From assembly GCF_007858185.1 (NCBI RefSeq), contig NZ_VFES01000020.1, forward strand, positions 1 through 64,000: a DNA stretch of 64,000 nt, in the 5' to 3' direction. The DNA comes from Pseudomonas grimontii. Its GTDB lineage: Bacteria; Pseudomonadota; Gammaproteobacteria; Pseudomonadales; Pseudomonadaceae. Made by a program: the position numbers and the translations under genes. Shown here piece by piece: positions 8,507-17,937 of the stretch; the stretch's first letter is position 1, and each line of letters opens with the position of its first letter. The notes under the pieces were generated by a model. It was not told where the DNA came from and did not search any database. It was given only the letters and a program-made list of their open reading frames with translations.

Positions 8507-9238
8507 TTATTTGGCACTCAGCGCCAGTTTGGCAACTTGTGGTGCTGGCTGGTAGCCCGGAATCACCTGGCCGTCAGCCAAAACGATGGCCGGTGTACCG
8601 TTGACGCCGATGGACTGGCCCAGGGCAAACTGCTTCGACACCGGGTTGGCGCACTTGGCGGCCTTGATTTCCTTGCCATCGACCATCTTGTCCATGGCCG
8701 CTTTCTTGTCGGCCGAGCACCATACGGCTTGCAGCTGCTCGTCGCCCGGCGAACCCAGGCCCTGGCGCGGGAACGCTACGTAGCGTACTTCCACACCCAG
8801 CTTGTTCAGCGCAGGCACTTCGGCGTGCAACTTATGGCAGTACGGGCAGGTGGTGTCGGTGAACACGGTGATATGGGTCTTGGTCTCGCCGATGGCCGGG
8901 TAAACCACGGTTTCAGCCACCGGGATGCCGTTGATCAGCTTGGATACGCCCAGGCGCTCGGCTTTCTCGGTCAGGTTGACCGGCTTGCCGTCCTTGAGCT
9001 GGAACAGGTAACCCTGGACGATGTACTGACCGTCCGCACTGGCGTACAGCACGCGGCTGCCCTTGAGCTTGACTTCATACAGGCCGGCCATCGGGCTGGC
9101 GCTGATGCTTTCGATCGGGGTGTCGAGCTGCAGGTTGGCCAGGCTCTTGCGGATGGTCTGCTCGGCAGCATCATCGGCAACGGCAAAGGTGGAAACCAAC
9201 GCAATGGCTGCGGCGGCAATAATCTGGGTCAAGCGCAT
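8507..9238 (-). CDS. dsbC: thiol:disulfide interchange protein DsbC
   Basis: 243 residues. Periplasmic disulfide isomerase. A signal peptide (MRLTQIIAAAAIALVSTFAVA) is followed by the N-terminal dimerisation domain and a thioredoxin fold with the CPYC active site (FTDTTCPYCHKLHAEV); the later AKCANPV cysteine belongs to the structural pair. I start at the ATG at 9238, preceded by CAGGAG; the frame remains open further upstream but without signal-peptide sense. It lies between hom and xerD, all on the minus strand. Confidence 0.96.
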   Translation of the reverse strand: MRLTQIIAAAAIALVSTFAVADDAAEQTIRKSLANLQLDTPIESISASPMAGLYEVKLKGSRVLYASADGQYIVQGYLFQLKDGKPVNLTEKAERLGVSKLINGIPVAETVVYPAIGETKTHITVFTDTTCPYCHKLHAEVPALNKLGVEVRYVAFPRQGLGSPGDEQLQAVWCSADKKAAMDKMVDGKEIKAAKCANPVSKQFALGQSIGVNGTPAIVLADGQVIPGYQPAPQVAKLALSAK

Positions 9239-9380
9239 GGAAACTCCTGAAGGCAGATGCAGGGACGGGGGCAGGTACGCCGATACGGAAACACGGGTGC
9301 GGGCCGTCCCCTTTGCTAACCGGCAAAGCCTACCACAGTTGGGCCGCAGGGCAGCCCGTGGCGGAATAAATTGGCGGTTT

Positions 9381-10277
9381 TCAGCCTCGCGGGTGGTGCT
9401 TGGCGTGCATATCCTGCAATCGCGCACGCGCCACGTGGGTGTAGATCTGAGTGGTGGATAAGTCGCTGTGCCCGAGCAGCATTTGCACGACGCGCAAATC
9501 CGCACCGTGGTTGAGCAAATGGGTGGCGAATGCATGGCGCAAGGTGTGGGGCGACAGGCTCTTGCCGATCCCCGCCACCTTGGCCTGGTGCTTGATGCGA
9601 TGCCAGAACGTCTGGCGGGTCATCTGCTCGCCACGCTGACTGGGAAACAGCACATCGCTGGGACGCCCGCCAAGCAGCTCGCTACGGGCATCGCGCATAT
9701 AGCGCTCGATCCACACAATCGCTTCCTCCCCCATCGGCACCAGCCGTTCCTTGCTACCCTTGCCCATCACCCGCAGCACACCCTGACGCAGATTGACTTG
9801 CTCCAGGGTCAGGCTGATCAGCTCCGTGACCCGCAGGCCGCAGGCATACAAGACTTCCAGCATGGCGCGGTCACGCTGGCCGATGGCTTCGCTGAGGTCG
9901 GGCGCAGCGAGCAAGGCATCGACATCAGCTTCTGACAGGGATTTAGGTAAAGGCCTACCCAGTTGCGGCATATCGATTTGCAGGGTCGGATCGAGGGCGA
10001 TCAGCTTCTCCCTCAGCAAATAGCGATAAAAACCCCGCACACCGGAGAGAAATCGTGCAGTGGAACGGGGTTTGTAGTTCTGCTCCAGGCGCCAGGCCAG
10101 GTGATCGAGGATCAACTCGCGGCCGGCATTGATCAGTTCCAGGTGTTTCTCCTGCAACCAGCCGTTGAACAGCGCCAGGTCGCTGCGGTAGGCCTGGCGG
10201 GTGTTGTCTGACAGGCCTTTTTCCAGCCAGAGGGCGTCGAGGAAGCGGTCGATCAGGGGGTGGTCAATGGCAGGCAT
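9381..10277 (-). CDS. xerD: site-specific tyrosine recombinase XerD
   Basis: 298 residues. With XerC it resolves chromosome dimers at dif during division. The N-terminal core-binding (SAM-like) domain starts IDRFLDALWLEKGLSDNTRQAYRSDL. The catalytic domain shows the first Arg in YACGLRVTE, the HxLRH box in SPHTLRHAFATHLL, LLGHSDLSTTQIYTHV with the His and the nucleophilic Tyr. Full length for XerD. It precedes dsbC on the minus strand, as in other Pseudomonas. Confidence 0.96.
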   Translation of the reverse strand: MPAIDHPLIDRFLDALWLEKGLSDNTRQAYRSDLALFNGWLQEKHLELINAGRELILDHLAWRLEQNYKPRSTARFLSGVRGFYRYLLREKLIALDPTLQIDMPQLGRPLPKSLSEADVDALLAAPDLSEAIGQRDRAMLEVLYACGLRVTELISLTLEQVNLRQGVLRVMGKGSKERLVPMGEEAIVWIERYMRDARSELLGGRPSDVLFPSQRGEQMTRQTFWHRIKHQAKVAGIGKSLSPHTLRHAFATHLLNHGADLRVVQMLLGHSDLSTTQIYTHVARARLQDMHAKHHPRG

Positions 10278-10410
10278 GAGGGCTCGGATAAGGAAAGTAC
10301 TGGTAACGGGTAGATCCTATCGCAGCCCAGCCATGCACACACGCTTGAAGGTATGAACCGTCGCAGCAGGGCGCATTTTCCGCCAGAGGCAGAGCTCAAA
10401 TCGCGGGCAC

Positions 10411-10438
10411 AAAAAAGCAGCCCGCAGGCTGCTTTTTT
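10411..10438 (-). terminator. intrinsic terminator of the rpsP–rplS operon
   Basis: AAAAAAGCAGCC (10411–10422) pairs with GGCTGCTTTTTT (10427–10438) around a CGCA loop, 20 bases past the rplS stop on the minus strand. Classical stem with a T-run. Confidence 0.9.
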
Positions 10439-10457
10439 CTGCATCGGGAAGCTGGAC

Positions 10458-10808
10458 TTAAGCCAGTTTTTCCTTGATGCGAGCTGCTTTACCGGACAGG
10501 TCACGCAGGTAGTACAGCTTGGCTTTACGTACGTCACCGCGACGCTTAACGGCCATGCTGTCGATTTGCGGGCTGTAGGTCTGGAAAGTACGCTCTACGC
10601 CAACACCGTTGGAGATTTTACGAACAGTGAAAGCACTGTTCACACCACGGTTACGCTTGGCGATTACCACGCCTTCGAACGCTTGCAGACGCGAACGGTC
10701 GCCTTCCTTCACTTTCACCTGAACGACAATGGTGTCGCCTGGGGCAAAGGTAGGGATCTCTTTGGTCATCTGCTCTGCTTCGAGTGCAAGGATGATTTTG
10801 TTAGTCAT
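10458..10808 (-). CDS. rplS: 50S ribosomal protein L19
   Basis: 116 residues, the standard L19 length. Sits at the 30S/50S interface. Recognised by [60 protein letters not shown]. Last gene of rpsP-rimM-trmD-rplS; the spacing from trmD is 45 bases and an intrinsic terminator follows. Confidence 0.98.
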
Positions 10809-10853
10809 GCTGTGCTCCTAAGGTAAGTCAATGGACCTACCATCGATACGTTG

Positions 10854-11606
10854 TTAACTATCGTCCCGCGCGAGGATGTATTCCTCGAGCAGCTTCTTCT
10901 CTTCTCCAGAAAGCGAGCGGCTTTCCAGAAGATCGGCGCGTCGTTCATAGGTCCGACCAAGGGACTGCTGTAAACGCCAACGCCGGATGTGTGCGTGATT
11001 GCCACTTAGCAATACGTCGGGAACACGCTGATCCGCATACACCTCCGGTCGGGTGTAGTGCGGGCAATCCAGCAAACCATCCGTGAAGGAATCTTCCTCC
11101 GCGGAGTCCGCATGCCCTAAAGCTCCAGGCAGCAGTCGTGTAACCGCATCTATCAGGACCATCGCCGGCAGCTCGCCGCCAGACAGGACATAGTCCCCAA
11201 TCGACCACTCTTCATCGACATGAGCATCAATAAAACGCTCGTCAATGCCTTCATAGCGACCGGCAATCAGGATCAGTGCTTCCTCATTCGCCAGTTCGCG
11301 CACCCCAGCCTGTTTCAGCTGGCGGCCTTGAGGGGACAGGTAAATTACCTTCGCCTTCTCCCCGGCAGCGACCTTGGCCTGAGCCAACGCGTCTTCCAGG
11401 GGCTTGATCTTCATCACCATGCCCGGGCCACCGCCAAATGGGCGATCGTCCACAGTGTGATGTCGATCCGTCGTGTAGTCTCGCGGGTTCCAACAGGTGA
11501 GCTGCAACAGCCCCTGTTTCACCGCCCGACTGGTGATGCCGTACTCGCTGATGGCGGAGAACATCTCGGGAAACAAACTGATCACTTCAATGCGCAAATT
11601 AGCCAC
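10854..11606 (-). CDS. trmD: tRNA (guanine-N1)-methyltransferase
   Basis: Makes m1G37 in tRNAs using AdoMet, preventing +1 frameshifts. SPOUT/trefoil-knot enzyme: RIEVISLFPEMFSAISEYGITSRAVKQGLL at the start, DDRPFGGGPGMVMK, YLSPQGRQLKQ, the knot region AGRYEGIDERFID and EEWSIGDYVLSGGELPAMVLIDAV. I start at the GTG at 11606 (VANLRIEVIS), two bases after the rimM stop; this gives 250 residues, the family length. A longer frame overlapping rimM is not supported. Confidence 0.96.
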   Translation of the reverse strand: MANLRIEVISLFPEMFSAISEYGITSRAVKQGLLQLTCWNPRDYTTDRHHTVDDRPFGGGPGMVMKIKPLEDALAQAKVAAGEKAKVIYLSPQGRQLKQAGVRELANEEALILIAGRYEGIDERFIDAHVDEEWSIGDYVLSGGELPAMVLIDAVTRLLPGALGHADSAEEDSFTDGLLDCPHYTRPEVYADQRVPDVLLSGNHAHIRRWRLQQSLGRTYERRADLLESRSLSGEEKKLLEEYILARDDS

Positions 11607-11608
11607 GC

Positions 11609-12145
11609 TTAGAAGTCCGCGTCCCATTCCACCTTCATCTCGCCCGCTGCCAGGTCGACGGCCAACACGCATTGCTCGGTATAGGGCAACAGGCGCTCGC
11701 GATCATCCAGGCTGCCAGCGCAAGGCTTGACCACCATTACATCATTGGCGCCGGTTTCCAGAAGATGATCGATTTTCCCGAACAATTGCCCGAGTTGATC
11801 AATAACCTTCAAACCTTCCAGCTGGTACCAGTAGTACTCGCCGTCGGTCAATTCAGGGAACAGGTTGCGCGGCACGCAGATCTCATAACCGGCCAGAAGA
11901 CGAGCTTCTTCACGGTCATCAAGACCCTTGAGCTTTGCGACCAGGAACTTATCGCTCCCGCGTCCACTGACCAGCTCGACCTGTTTCACACTACCTTCGC
12001 GCTTGAGCGTCCAGGTTTTGTACTGCAACAGGTTTTCAGTCGGATCAGTAAAGGAATACACCTTCACTTCGCCGCGAACGCCATGAACAGAATAAATCTT
12101 GCCGATAACGATCAAATCATCAGCAACAGCTGGCGTCGCGTTCAT
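11609..12145 (-). CDS. rimM: 16S rRNA processing protein RimM
   Basis: 178 residues. Assembly factor that binds S19 and helps mature the 30S head. N-terminal RimM barrel: VIGKIYSVHGVRGEVKVYSFTDPTENLLQY; C-terminal PRC-barrel: YYWYQLEGLKVIDQLGQLFGKIDHLLETGANDV. It follows rpsP by 5 bases and is followed by trmD 2 bases after its stop, so translation is tightly linked. Confidence 0.97.
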   Translation of the reverse strand: MNATPAVADDLIVIGKIYSVHGVRGEVKVYSFTDPTENLLQYKTWTLKREGSVKQVELVSGRGSDKFLVAKLKGLDDREEARLLAGYEICVPRNLFPELTDGEYYWYQLEGLKVIDQLGQLFGKIDHLLETGANDVMVVKPCAGSLDDRERLLPYTEQCVLAVDLAAGEMKVEWDADF

Positions 12146-12150
12146 ATTGC

Positions 12151-12402
12151 TCAGGCTGCGGCCTTAGCCGAGTCCTTCAACAACTTGGCAACACGCTCAG
12201 ACGGTTGTGCACCAACGCTCAGCCAGTAGGCTACGCGCTCTTGGTTCACGGACAGGCGGACTTCTTGACCACGAGCGATCGGGTTGAAGAAACCAACTTG
12301 TTCCTTGTGAGAGCCGTCACGTGGGTTGCGGCTGTCAGTTACGGTCAAGTGGTAAAACGGGCGCTTTTTGGAGCCGCCAAGGGCAAGACGGATTGTTAGC
12401 AT
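12151..12402 (-). CDS. rpsP: 30S ribosomal protein S16
   Basis: 83 residues, complete S16: MLTIRLALGGSKKRPFYHLTVTDSRNPRDG, then EQVGFFNPIARG and a C-terminal LLKDSAKAAA. First gene of the rpsP-rimM-trmD-rplS operon; about 250 bases separate it from ffh upstream, room for the operon promoter. Confidence 0.98.
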   Translation of the reverse strand: MLTIRLALGGSKKRPFYHLTVTDSRNPRDGSHKEQVGFFNPIARGQEVRLSVNQERVAYWLSVGAQPSERVAKLLKDSAKAAA

Positions 12403-12623
12403 GTGAACATCGTTCCTGTAGTCGGTGCTGCAAATCTAAATGCACAGCGGGCATAGGTGCCCGAAAGGCCGCATATTCTAAGGAATATCCCGACTTTTGC
12501 AAATGTCTTTTTCTGGCGCCTATCAGCGTACCATTCAGATCTGCTATAGAGCCGTCGGTTAAAACGGCAGGTCAGCCCCCGCCAACGGCGGGTTTGCTGG
12601 AGATCCCACATCCCTGTGGGTCG

Positions 12624-12646
12624 GAGCAGGAGCTGGGCTCCTGCTC
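12624..12646 (-). terminator. perfect 10-bp hairpin just after ffh
   Basis: GAGCAGGAGC (12624–12633) pairs exactly with GCTCCTGCTC (12637–12646) around a 3-base loop, 8 bases past the ffh stop on the minus strand. No T-run follows, so it may be a 3'-end-stabilising or Rho-assisted structure instead of a simple intrinsic terminator. Confidence 0.5.
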
Positions 12647-12653
12647 GAAATCT

Positions 12654-14030
12654 TTACATCTTGGGCATGCCGCCGCCGGGCAACATACCGCCCATGCCGC
12701 GCATCATCTTGGCCATTCCGCCCTTGGCGGAGAATTTCTTCATCATCTTCTGCATCTGCTTGTGCTGCTTGATCAAGCGACCGATGTCCTGCACCTGGGT
12801 GCCGGAACCCATGGCGATCCGACGCTTGCGCGAACCGCTGATCAGCTCAGGGTCGCGGCGCTCGGCCGGGGTCATGGAGTTGATGATGGCTTCCATCTGC
12901 TTGAACTGCTTCTCTGCCGCGCCCTGGGCATTGCCCATTTGCGCCAGGTTCACACCGCCGATGTTCGGCAGCTTGTCCATCAGGCCGCCGAGGCCGCCCA
13001 TGTTCTTCATTTGTTGCAACTGGTCGCGGAAGTCTTCGAGGTCGAAGCCCTTGCCCTTCTTCAGCTTCTTGGCCAGTTTATCGGCCTTGTCCTTGTCGAG
13101 GGTGGCTTCGGCCTGTTCGATCAGGCTGAGCACGTCACCCATGCCGAGGATACGCGAGGCAATACGCTCAGGGTGGAACGGTTCGAGCGCGTCGCTCTTC
13201 TCGCCCATACCGATGAACTTGATCGGCTTGCCGGTGATGGCACGCACCGACAGCGCGGCACCGCCACGGGCGTCGCCGTCGACCTTGGTGAGGATCACGC
13301 CGGTCAGCGGCAGTGCGTCGCCGAAGGCCTTGGCGGTATTGGCCGCATCCTGGCCGGTCATGGCGTCGACCACGAACAACGTCTCGACCGGGTTGATCGC
13401 GGCATGCAGCGCCTTGATCTCACCCATCATCTCTTCATCGATGTGCAGGCGACCGGCGGTGTCGACGATAACCACGTCGATGAACTTCAGCCGGGCTTCT
13501 TTAATAGCTGCGTTGGCGATGTCGACCGGCTTCTGGCTCAGGTCGGACGGGAAGAAGGTCACGCCCACTTCGCCCGCGAGCATTTCGAGCTGCTTGATGG
13601 CCGCCGGACGGTACACGTCGGCCGACACCACCATCACGGACTTCTTCTTGCGCTCTTTAAGGAAGCGCGCCAGCTTGCCGGCGGTGGTGGTCTTACCCGC
13701 ACCTTGCAGGCCGGCCATCAACACGACGGCCGGTGGCACGGCGCTGAGGTTCAGGTCTTCGTTGGCCGCGCCCATCAGGCTTTCGAGTTCGGCCTGGACG
13801 ATCTTCACAAAGGCCTGGCCCGGGGTCAGGCTGCGGGACACTTCAGTGCCGACCGCGCGCTCCTTGACCGAGTTGACGAAGTCCTTGACCACAGGCAAGG
13901 CGACGTCGGCTTCCAGCAACGCCATGCGCACTTCGCGCAGGGTGTCTTTAATATTGTCCTCGGTCAGCTTGGCCTTGCCGGTTACGTGGCGCAGCGTCTG
14001 CGAGAGACGGTCAGTCAAGTTTTCAAACAT
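12654..14030 (-). CDS. ffh: signal recognition particle protein Ffh (SRP54)
   Basis: 458 residues. GTPase that binds signal sequences and 4.5S RNA and docks with FtsY for co-translational membrane targeting. N domain MFENLTDRLSQTLRHVTGKAKLTEDNI; G1 GLQGAGKTTTAGKLA; DTAGRLHIDEEMM (G3); TKVDGDARGGAALS (G4); and the methionine-rich M domain ending MMRGMGGMLPGGGMPKM. Full length; divergent from the ypjD gene. Confidence 0.97.
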   Translation of the reverse strand: MFENLTDRLSQTLRHVTGKAKLTEDNIKDTLREVRMALLEADVALPVVKDFVNSVKERAVGTEVSRSLTPGQAFVKIVQAELESLMGAANEDLNLSAVPPAVVLMAGLQGAGKTTTAGKLARFLKERKKKSVMVVSADVYRPAAIKQLEMLAGEVGVTFFPSDLSQKPVDIANAAIKEARLKFIDVVIVDTAGRLHIDEEMMGEIKALHAAINPVETLFVVDAMTGQDAANTAKAFGDALPLTGVILTKVDGDARGGAALSVRAITGKPIKFIGMGEKSDALEPFHPERIASRILGMGDVLSLIEQAEATLDKDKADKLAKKLKKGKGFDLEDFRDQLQQMKNMGGLGGLMDKLPNIGGVNLAQMGNAQGAAEKQFKQMEAIINSMTPAERRDPELISGSRKRRIAMGSGTQVQDIGRLIKQHKQMQKMMKKFSAKGGMAKMMRGMGGMLPGGGMPKM

Positions 14031-14264
14031 GCGCGATCCTTTCAGGCCCTATTCATCGAAATGCATTGGTAGACCGAGGTAATGGCGGCCCAGGCTGTGG
14101 TAAATCGCTATTAAAAACAGCGCTCGGCAAGCCTGCGGCGTGGGCAGGTCGCGGATTATAGCGAAGACTGCGCCCATGCACACCCGCTGTCTGGCCCTGG
14201 AGTCTTTCGTGGAACGCAGGTGTATGCCAAACTCAGCGCCTTTCGGGCTTGTCTATCAGGATTT

Positions 14265-15077
14265 ATGGTCCCCTTGTCACCCAGTTTGCTACCCAGCCTC
14301 GCCGCCGCCATCTTGTATGCCGCTGCGACCCTCTATCAGGGCTCTCGTCTGGCCCAAGGCGCCAAGGCGGACAAACGCCTGTTGGTCGGCCTTGGCGTCC
14401 TCGCCCTGCTGGCCCATGCAGCGAGCCTGTTCACTCACCTGATGACGCCGGTTGGCCTGGGCCTGGACTTCTTCAGCGCCGCCAGCCTGATCGCGGCGGC
14501 GGTCATTGCGCTGACGCTGATGGCCTGTTATCGGATTCCCGTCGAGAACCTGCTGGTCCTGCTCTTCCCGTTGGGCGTGCTGACGGTGCTGCTCGCGCAG
14601 TTCGCCCCCACCGGTACGGTGCAGGTGATCGATGAGGAGCCAGGCATCCTCGCCCATATCCTGCTGTCGATCCTGGCCTACGGCATGTTCACCATCGCGG
14701 TGTTCCAGGCCTTGCTCCTGCTGTTGCAGGACCACCAGCTCAAGCACAAGCACCCTTCCGGGCTGATCAAGAACTTCCCGCCGCTGCAAACCATGGAAAG
14801 CCTGCTGTTCGGTTTCCTGTGGGCCGGTTGGACGCTGCTGTCGCTGTCGCTGATTTCCGGTTGGCTGTTCGTCGAAAACCTGTTTGCCCAGCACCTGGTG
14901 CACAAGACCCTGCTGGCGTGCCTGGCCTGGGTGGTGTTCAGCGTATTGCTGTGGGGCCGCAACCGCCTCGGCTGGCGCGGGCACAAGGCGATCCGCTGGA
15001 CCCTGGCCGGTTTCTGCCTGCTGATGCTGGCCTATTTCGGCAGCAAGCTGGTTCGCGAATACATCCTGCATATCTGA
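14265..15077 (+). CDS. ypjD: inner-membrane protein YpjD, cytochrome c assembly (CcsA/CcmC-like) family
   Basis: 270 residues, with about eight hydrophobic segments, e.g. SLLPSLAAAILYAAATLY, LLVGLGVLALLAHAASLF, FFSAASLIAAAVIALTLMA and YGMFTIAVFQALLLLL. The pattern is that of the HemX/CcsA-like YpjD family; a role in haem or cytochrome handling is inferred from family membership only. I start at the ATG at 14265 (MVPLSPSLLPSL) because AGGA lies 6–7 bases upstream; the upstream in-frame ATG has no such site. Divergent from ffh and followed after 12 bases by the CorC-like gene. Confidence 0.85.
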   Translation: MVPLSPSLLPSLAAAILYAAATLYQGSRLAQGAKADKRLLVGLGVLALLAHAASLFTHLMTPVGLGLDFFSAASLIAAAVIALTLMACYRIPVENLLVLLFPLGVLTVLLAQFAPTGTVQVIDEEPGILAHILLSILAYGMFTIAVFQALLLLLQDHQLKHKHPSGLIKNFPPLQTMESLLFGFLWAGWTLLSLSLISGWLFVENLFAQHLVHKTLLACLAWVVFSVLLWGRNRLGWRGHKAIRWTLAGFCLLMLAYFGSKLVREYILHI

Positions 15078-15089
15078 CGGGCAGCAAAA

Positions 15090-16328
15090 ATGGACAACTT
15101 GCCCCTGGGGCCGATGCTCGCGGTAATCGCCTTGCTGGTGTTATGGGCGGCGCTGTTTACCGCCATCGAAGCCGCACAACAACACCTGCTGGCACTGCGC
15201 CCCGGTACACGCCAGGGCGACAAAGCCGCCGCCCGCCTGAGCTTCCCGCGCCACAGCCTGATCCTGTGCAACAGCCTGTGCCGCGCGGCCGTGGTGATCC
15301 TCTGCACCCTACTGGCAATTTATGCCTGGGCACAAAACGGCCCATGGCTTGGTTGGCTGATCTCCTGCGCCGTTCTGCTGATCCTGGCCGACTACCTGCC
15401 CCGGGCCCTGGCAACCCGCCATCCGCAAGCGGTGCTGGGTTTTGGCAACACGCTGCTGGGCGTGCCATTGAAAATCCTCTATCCCGCCGCCTGGCTGCTC
15501 AATGGCATCAGCCTGTTGCTGCTGCGCCCGTTTGCCCGAAAGGCCGGCGTGGTCAAAAACAGCGACGAGCCACAGCCCGACCACGACGATGAACCGGAGC
15601 CCGAGGCCGACAAAGACCGCAGCCCAGGCATGCCGGGCATCCACGCCCTGGACAACATCACCGTCAATGACATCCTGGTGCCCCGCAGCGAAGTGGACGG
15701 TATCAACCTGGATGACTCGATCGAAGAGATCATCGAGCAGCTGCGGACCTCTCCGCGCACTCGCCTGCCGGTGTTCCACAGTGACATCAACCAAGTCGAA
15801 GCCGTACTGAATACCCGGCTGATCCAGCACCTGCTGCCGGACGCCAGCCTGACCAAGGACGCCTTGCTCGAGGCCTCCTACGAACCCTACTTCGTCCCCG
15901 AAAGCACGCCCCTGCAACTGCAACTGCTGAACTTCCACAAACAGCAGCGACGCCTGGGCATGGTGGTGGATGAATACGGCGAAGTACTGGGTATCGTCAC
16001 CCTGGAAGATATTCTCGAAGAAATCGTCGGCGAATTCGAAAACGAGCAAAGTGCGGACAACCCGCATATTGAAGCGCAGCCGGATGGCCGCTATATCATC
16101 GACGGCGCCGCTTCGATCCGCGAGTTGAACAAGAGCCTGGGCTGGCACCTGCCCAGCGACGGCCCCAAGACCCTCAACGGCCTGGTCACCGAAGCCCTGG
16201 AAACCATTCCGGATTGCGCGGTGTGCCTGAAGATCGGCCGCTACCGCCTGGAAATCCTCGAGACCGAGGACAACCGGGTGAGCAAGGTGTTGATCTGGCA
16301 TACCAGCCGGATACCCGTCGCCGCGTAA
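15090..16328 (+). CDS. CNNM/CorC-type transporter (DUF21, CBS pair, CorC_HlyC domains)
   Basis: 412 residues. An N-terminal DUF21 membrane region (helices such as MLAVIALLVLWAALFTAIEAA and WLGWLISCAVLLILADYLPRALA) is followed by an acidic linker (SDEPQPDHDDEPEPEADKD), then HALDNITVNDILVPRSEVDGI, a CBS-domain pair (residues about 195–325, including LGMVVDEYGEVLGIVTLEDILEEIVGE) and a C-terminal CorC_HlyC domain. The family is linked to Mg2+/Co2+ export. It follows ypjD by 12 bases, a conserved Pseudomonas pair. Confidence 0.88.
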   Translation: MDNLPLGPMLAVIALLVLWAALFTAIEAAQQHLLALRPGTRQGDKAAARLSFPRHSLILCNSLCRAAVVILCTLLAIYAWAQNGPWLGWLISCAVLLILADYLPRALATRHPQAVLGFGNTLLGVPLKILYPAAWLLNGISLLLLRPFARKAGVVKNSDEPQPDHDDEPEPEADKDRSPGMPGIHALDNITVNDILVPRSEVDGINLDDSIEEIIEQLRTSPRTRLPVFHSDINQVEAVLNTRLIQHLLPDASLTKDALLEASYEPYFVPESTPLQLQLLNFHKQQRRLGMVVDEYGEVLGIVTLEDILEEIVGEFENEQSADNPHIEAQPDGRYIIDGAASIRELNKSLGWHLPSDGPKTLNGLVTEALETIPDCAVCLKIGRYRLEILETEDNRVSKVLIWHTSRIPVAA

Positions 16329-16349
16329 CTGCCTGACGGTAAACAGTTC

Positions 16350-16373
16350 CAAGCCCCCCTCCCACATTTTGAT
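16350..16373. repeat. single, partly degraded REP copy
   Basis: CAAGCCCCCCTCCCACATTTT matches one half of the REPIN found elsewhere, without its inverted partner. It lies after the CorC-like gene and before the promoter region of the MFS gene. Confidence 0.6.
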
Positions 16374-16528
16374 TTGCGGCGTGTCGGCTCTTGTTGTAAT
16401 TCCAGACCCCTTCCTATAATCCCTGCGGCTTACCCAAGCTTCGCCCGACCGCATACAACCCTGATCCATGGGTGTTCGACCAATAATAATCCGCGTCCAA
16501 ACGCGCAACGACCGTCAGGGATACCTCC

Positions 16529-17839
16529 ATGAGCACCACCTATAACGAGGCTGCGACCGCCGCCCCGACCAACTCGACCGCACGTGTCGCCACCGCAAGC
16601 ATCGTCGGCACCGCCATCGAGTTCTACGACTTCTATATCTACGCCACGGCTGCCGCACTGGTGATCGGGCCGGTGTTCTTTCCGCAGACCTCCGGTACCG
16701 CGCAGATGCTGGCGTCGTTCCTGACCTTCGGCATCGCCTTTATCGCCCGTCCGTTGGGCTCGGCGCTGTTCGGCCACTTCGGCGACCGCATCGGCCGTAA
16801 GTCGACCCTGGTGGCCTCGCTGCTGTTGATGGGCGTGTGCACCACGCTGATCGGCTTGCTTCCCGGTTATGACAGCATCGGTGCCTGGGCGCCTATCCTG
16901 TTGTGCGTGCTGCGTTTCGGCCAGGGCCTGGGCCTTGGCGGCGAGTGGGGTGGCGCGGCATTGCTGGCCACCGAGAACGCGCCCAAGGGCAAGCGCGCCT
17001 GGTTCGGCATGTTCCCGCAACTGGGCCCGTCGATCGGATTCCTGGCGGCCAACGGTTTGTTCCTGATCCTGGCCATGAGCCTGAATGACGAGCAGTTCCG
17101 TAGTTGGGGCTGGCGTATCCCGTTCATCCTCAGCGCAGCATTGGTGATGGTCGGCCTGTATGCGCGCTTGAAGCTGCATGAAACCCCAGTGTTCGCCAAT
17201 GCCGTGGCGAAAGAAGCCCCGGTGAAAGTGCCGCTGGTGGAACTGTTCAGCCAGCATTGGTTGCCGGTACTGCTGGGCGCCATGTCGATGGTGGTGTGTT
17301 ACGCACTGTTCTACATCACGACGGCCTTTTCCCTGAGCTACGGCGTTTCGACGCTGGGCTACAGCCGCGAGACGTTCCTCGGATTGCTGTGCTTTGCAGT
17401 GCTGTTCATGGGCCTGGCCACGCCGCTGGCGGCCTTGGCCAGTGATCGCTACGGGCGCAAGCCGGTGCTGATCGTCGGCGCGGTCCTGGCGATTCTGTCG
17501 GGCTTCACCATGGAGCCCCTGCTGACCCACGGCTCGACCTGGGCCGTAGCGCTGTTTTTGGCCCTGGAGCTGTTCCTGATGGGCGTGACCTTCGCGCCGA
17601 TGGGCGCAATGCTGCCGGAACTGTTCCCGACTCGCGTGCGTTATACCGGGGCTTCGGCGGCGTATAACCTGGGTGGGATTGTGGGCGCTTCGGCCGCACC
17701 GTTCTTCGCAACCAAGCTGGTGGCAATGGGTGGGCTGAGTTATGTCGGCGGGTATGTGTCGGCGGCAGCGTTACTCAGCTTGATTGCTGTGCTGTGCCTG
17801 AAAGAGACGCGGGATAATGATTTGAACAAGGTTGCCTGA
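16529..17839 (+). CDS. MFS transporter, metabolite:H+ symporter (MHS) family
   Basis: 436 residues with twelve predicted helices. The MHS signature is the N-terminal VGTAIEFYDFYIYATAAALVIGPVFFP, the loop 2-3 motif GHFGDRIGRKSTLV, and QGLGLGGEWGGAALLATENAP between helices 4 and 5. Relatives (ProP, ShiA, KgtP) move dicarboxylates, betaines or shikimate; the substrate is not deducible here. Convergent with purT, with a REPIN between them. Confidence 0.9.
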   Translation: MSTTYNEAATAAPTNSTARVATASIVGTAIEFYDFYIYATAAALVIGPVFFPQTSGTAQMLASFLTFGIAFIARPLGSALFGHFGDRIGRKSTLVASLLLMGVCTTLIGLLPGYDSIGAWAPILLCVLRFGQGLGLGGEWGGAALLATENAPKGKRAWFGMFPQLGPSIGFLAANGLFLILAMSLNDEQFRSWGWRIPFILSAALVMVGLYARLKLHETPVFANAVAKEAPVKVPLVELFSQHWLPVLLGAMSMVVCYALFYITTAFSLSYGVSTLGYSRETFLGLLCFAVLFMGLATPLAALASDRYGRKPVLIVGAVLAILSGFTMEPLLTHGSTWAVALFLALELFLMGVTFAPMGAMLPELFPTRVRYTGASAAYNLGGIVGASAAPFFATKLVAMGGLSYVGGYVSAAALLSLIAVLCLKETRDNDLNKVA

Positions 17840-17848
17840 TAAACAGTT

Positions 17849-17918
17849 ATCGGGGGCAAGCCCCCTCCCACATTTGAAGGTTCACACTTCAAAGTGTGGA
17901 AGGGGGCTTGTCGGACCG
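17849..17918. repeat. REPIN between convergent MFS and purT genes
   Basis: ATCGGGGGCAAGCCCCCTCCC (from 17849) and the inverted GAAGGGGGCTTGTCGGACCG (to 17918) are separated by a short spacer that can itself fold (ACACTTCAAAGTGT). The doublet lies exactly between two converging genes and may serve as the transcription-ending structure for both. Confidence 0.85.
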
Positions 17919-17937
17919 TCGTATCGCCCCGATGCTT

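Noticed and set aside
12321..14082. Two long plus-strand frames opposite ffh
   Set aside because: Both are shadows; ffh covers the region with all SRP GTPase motifs.
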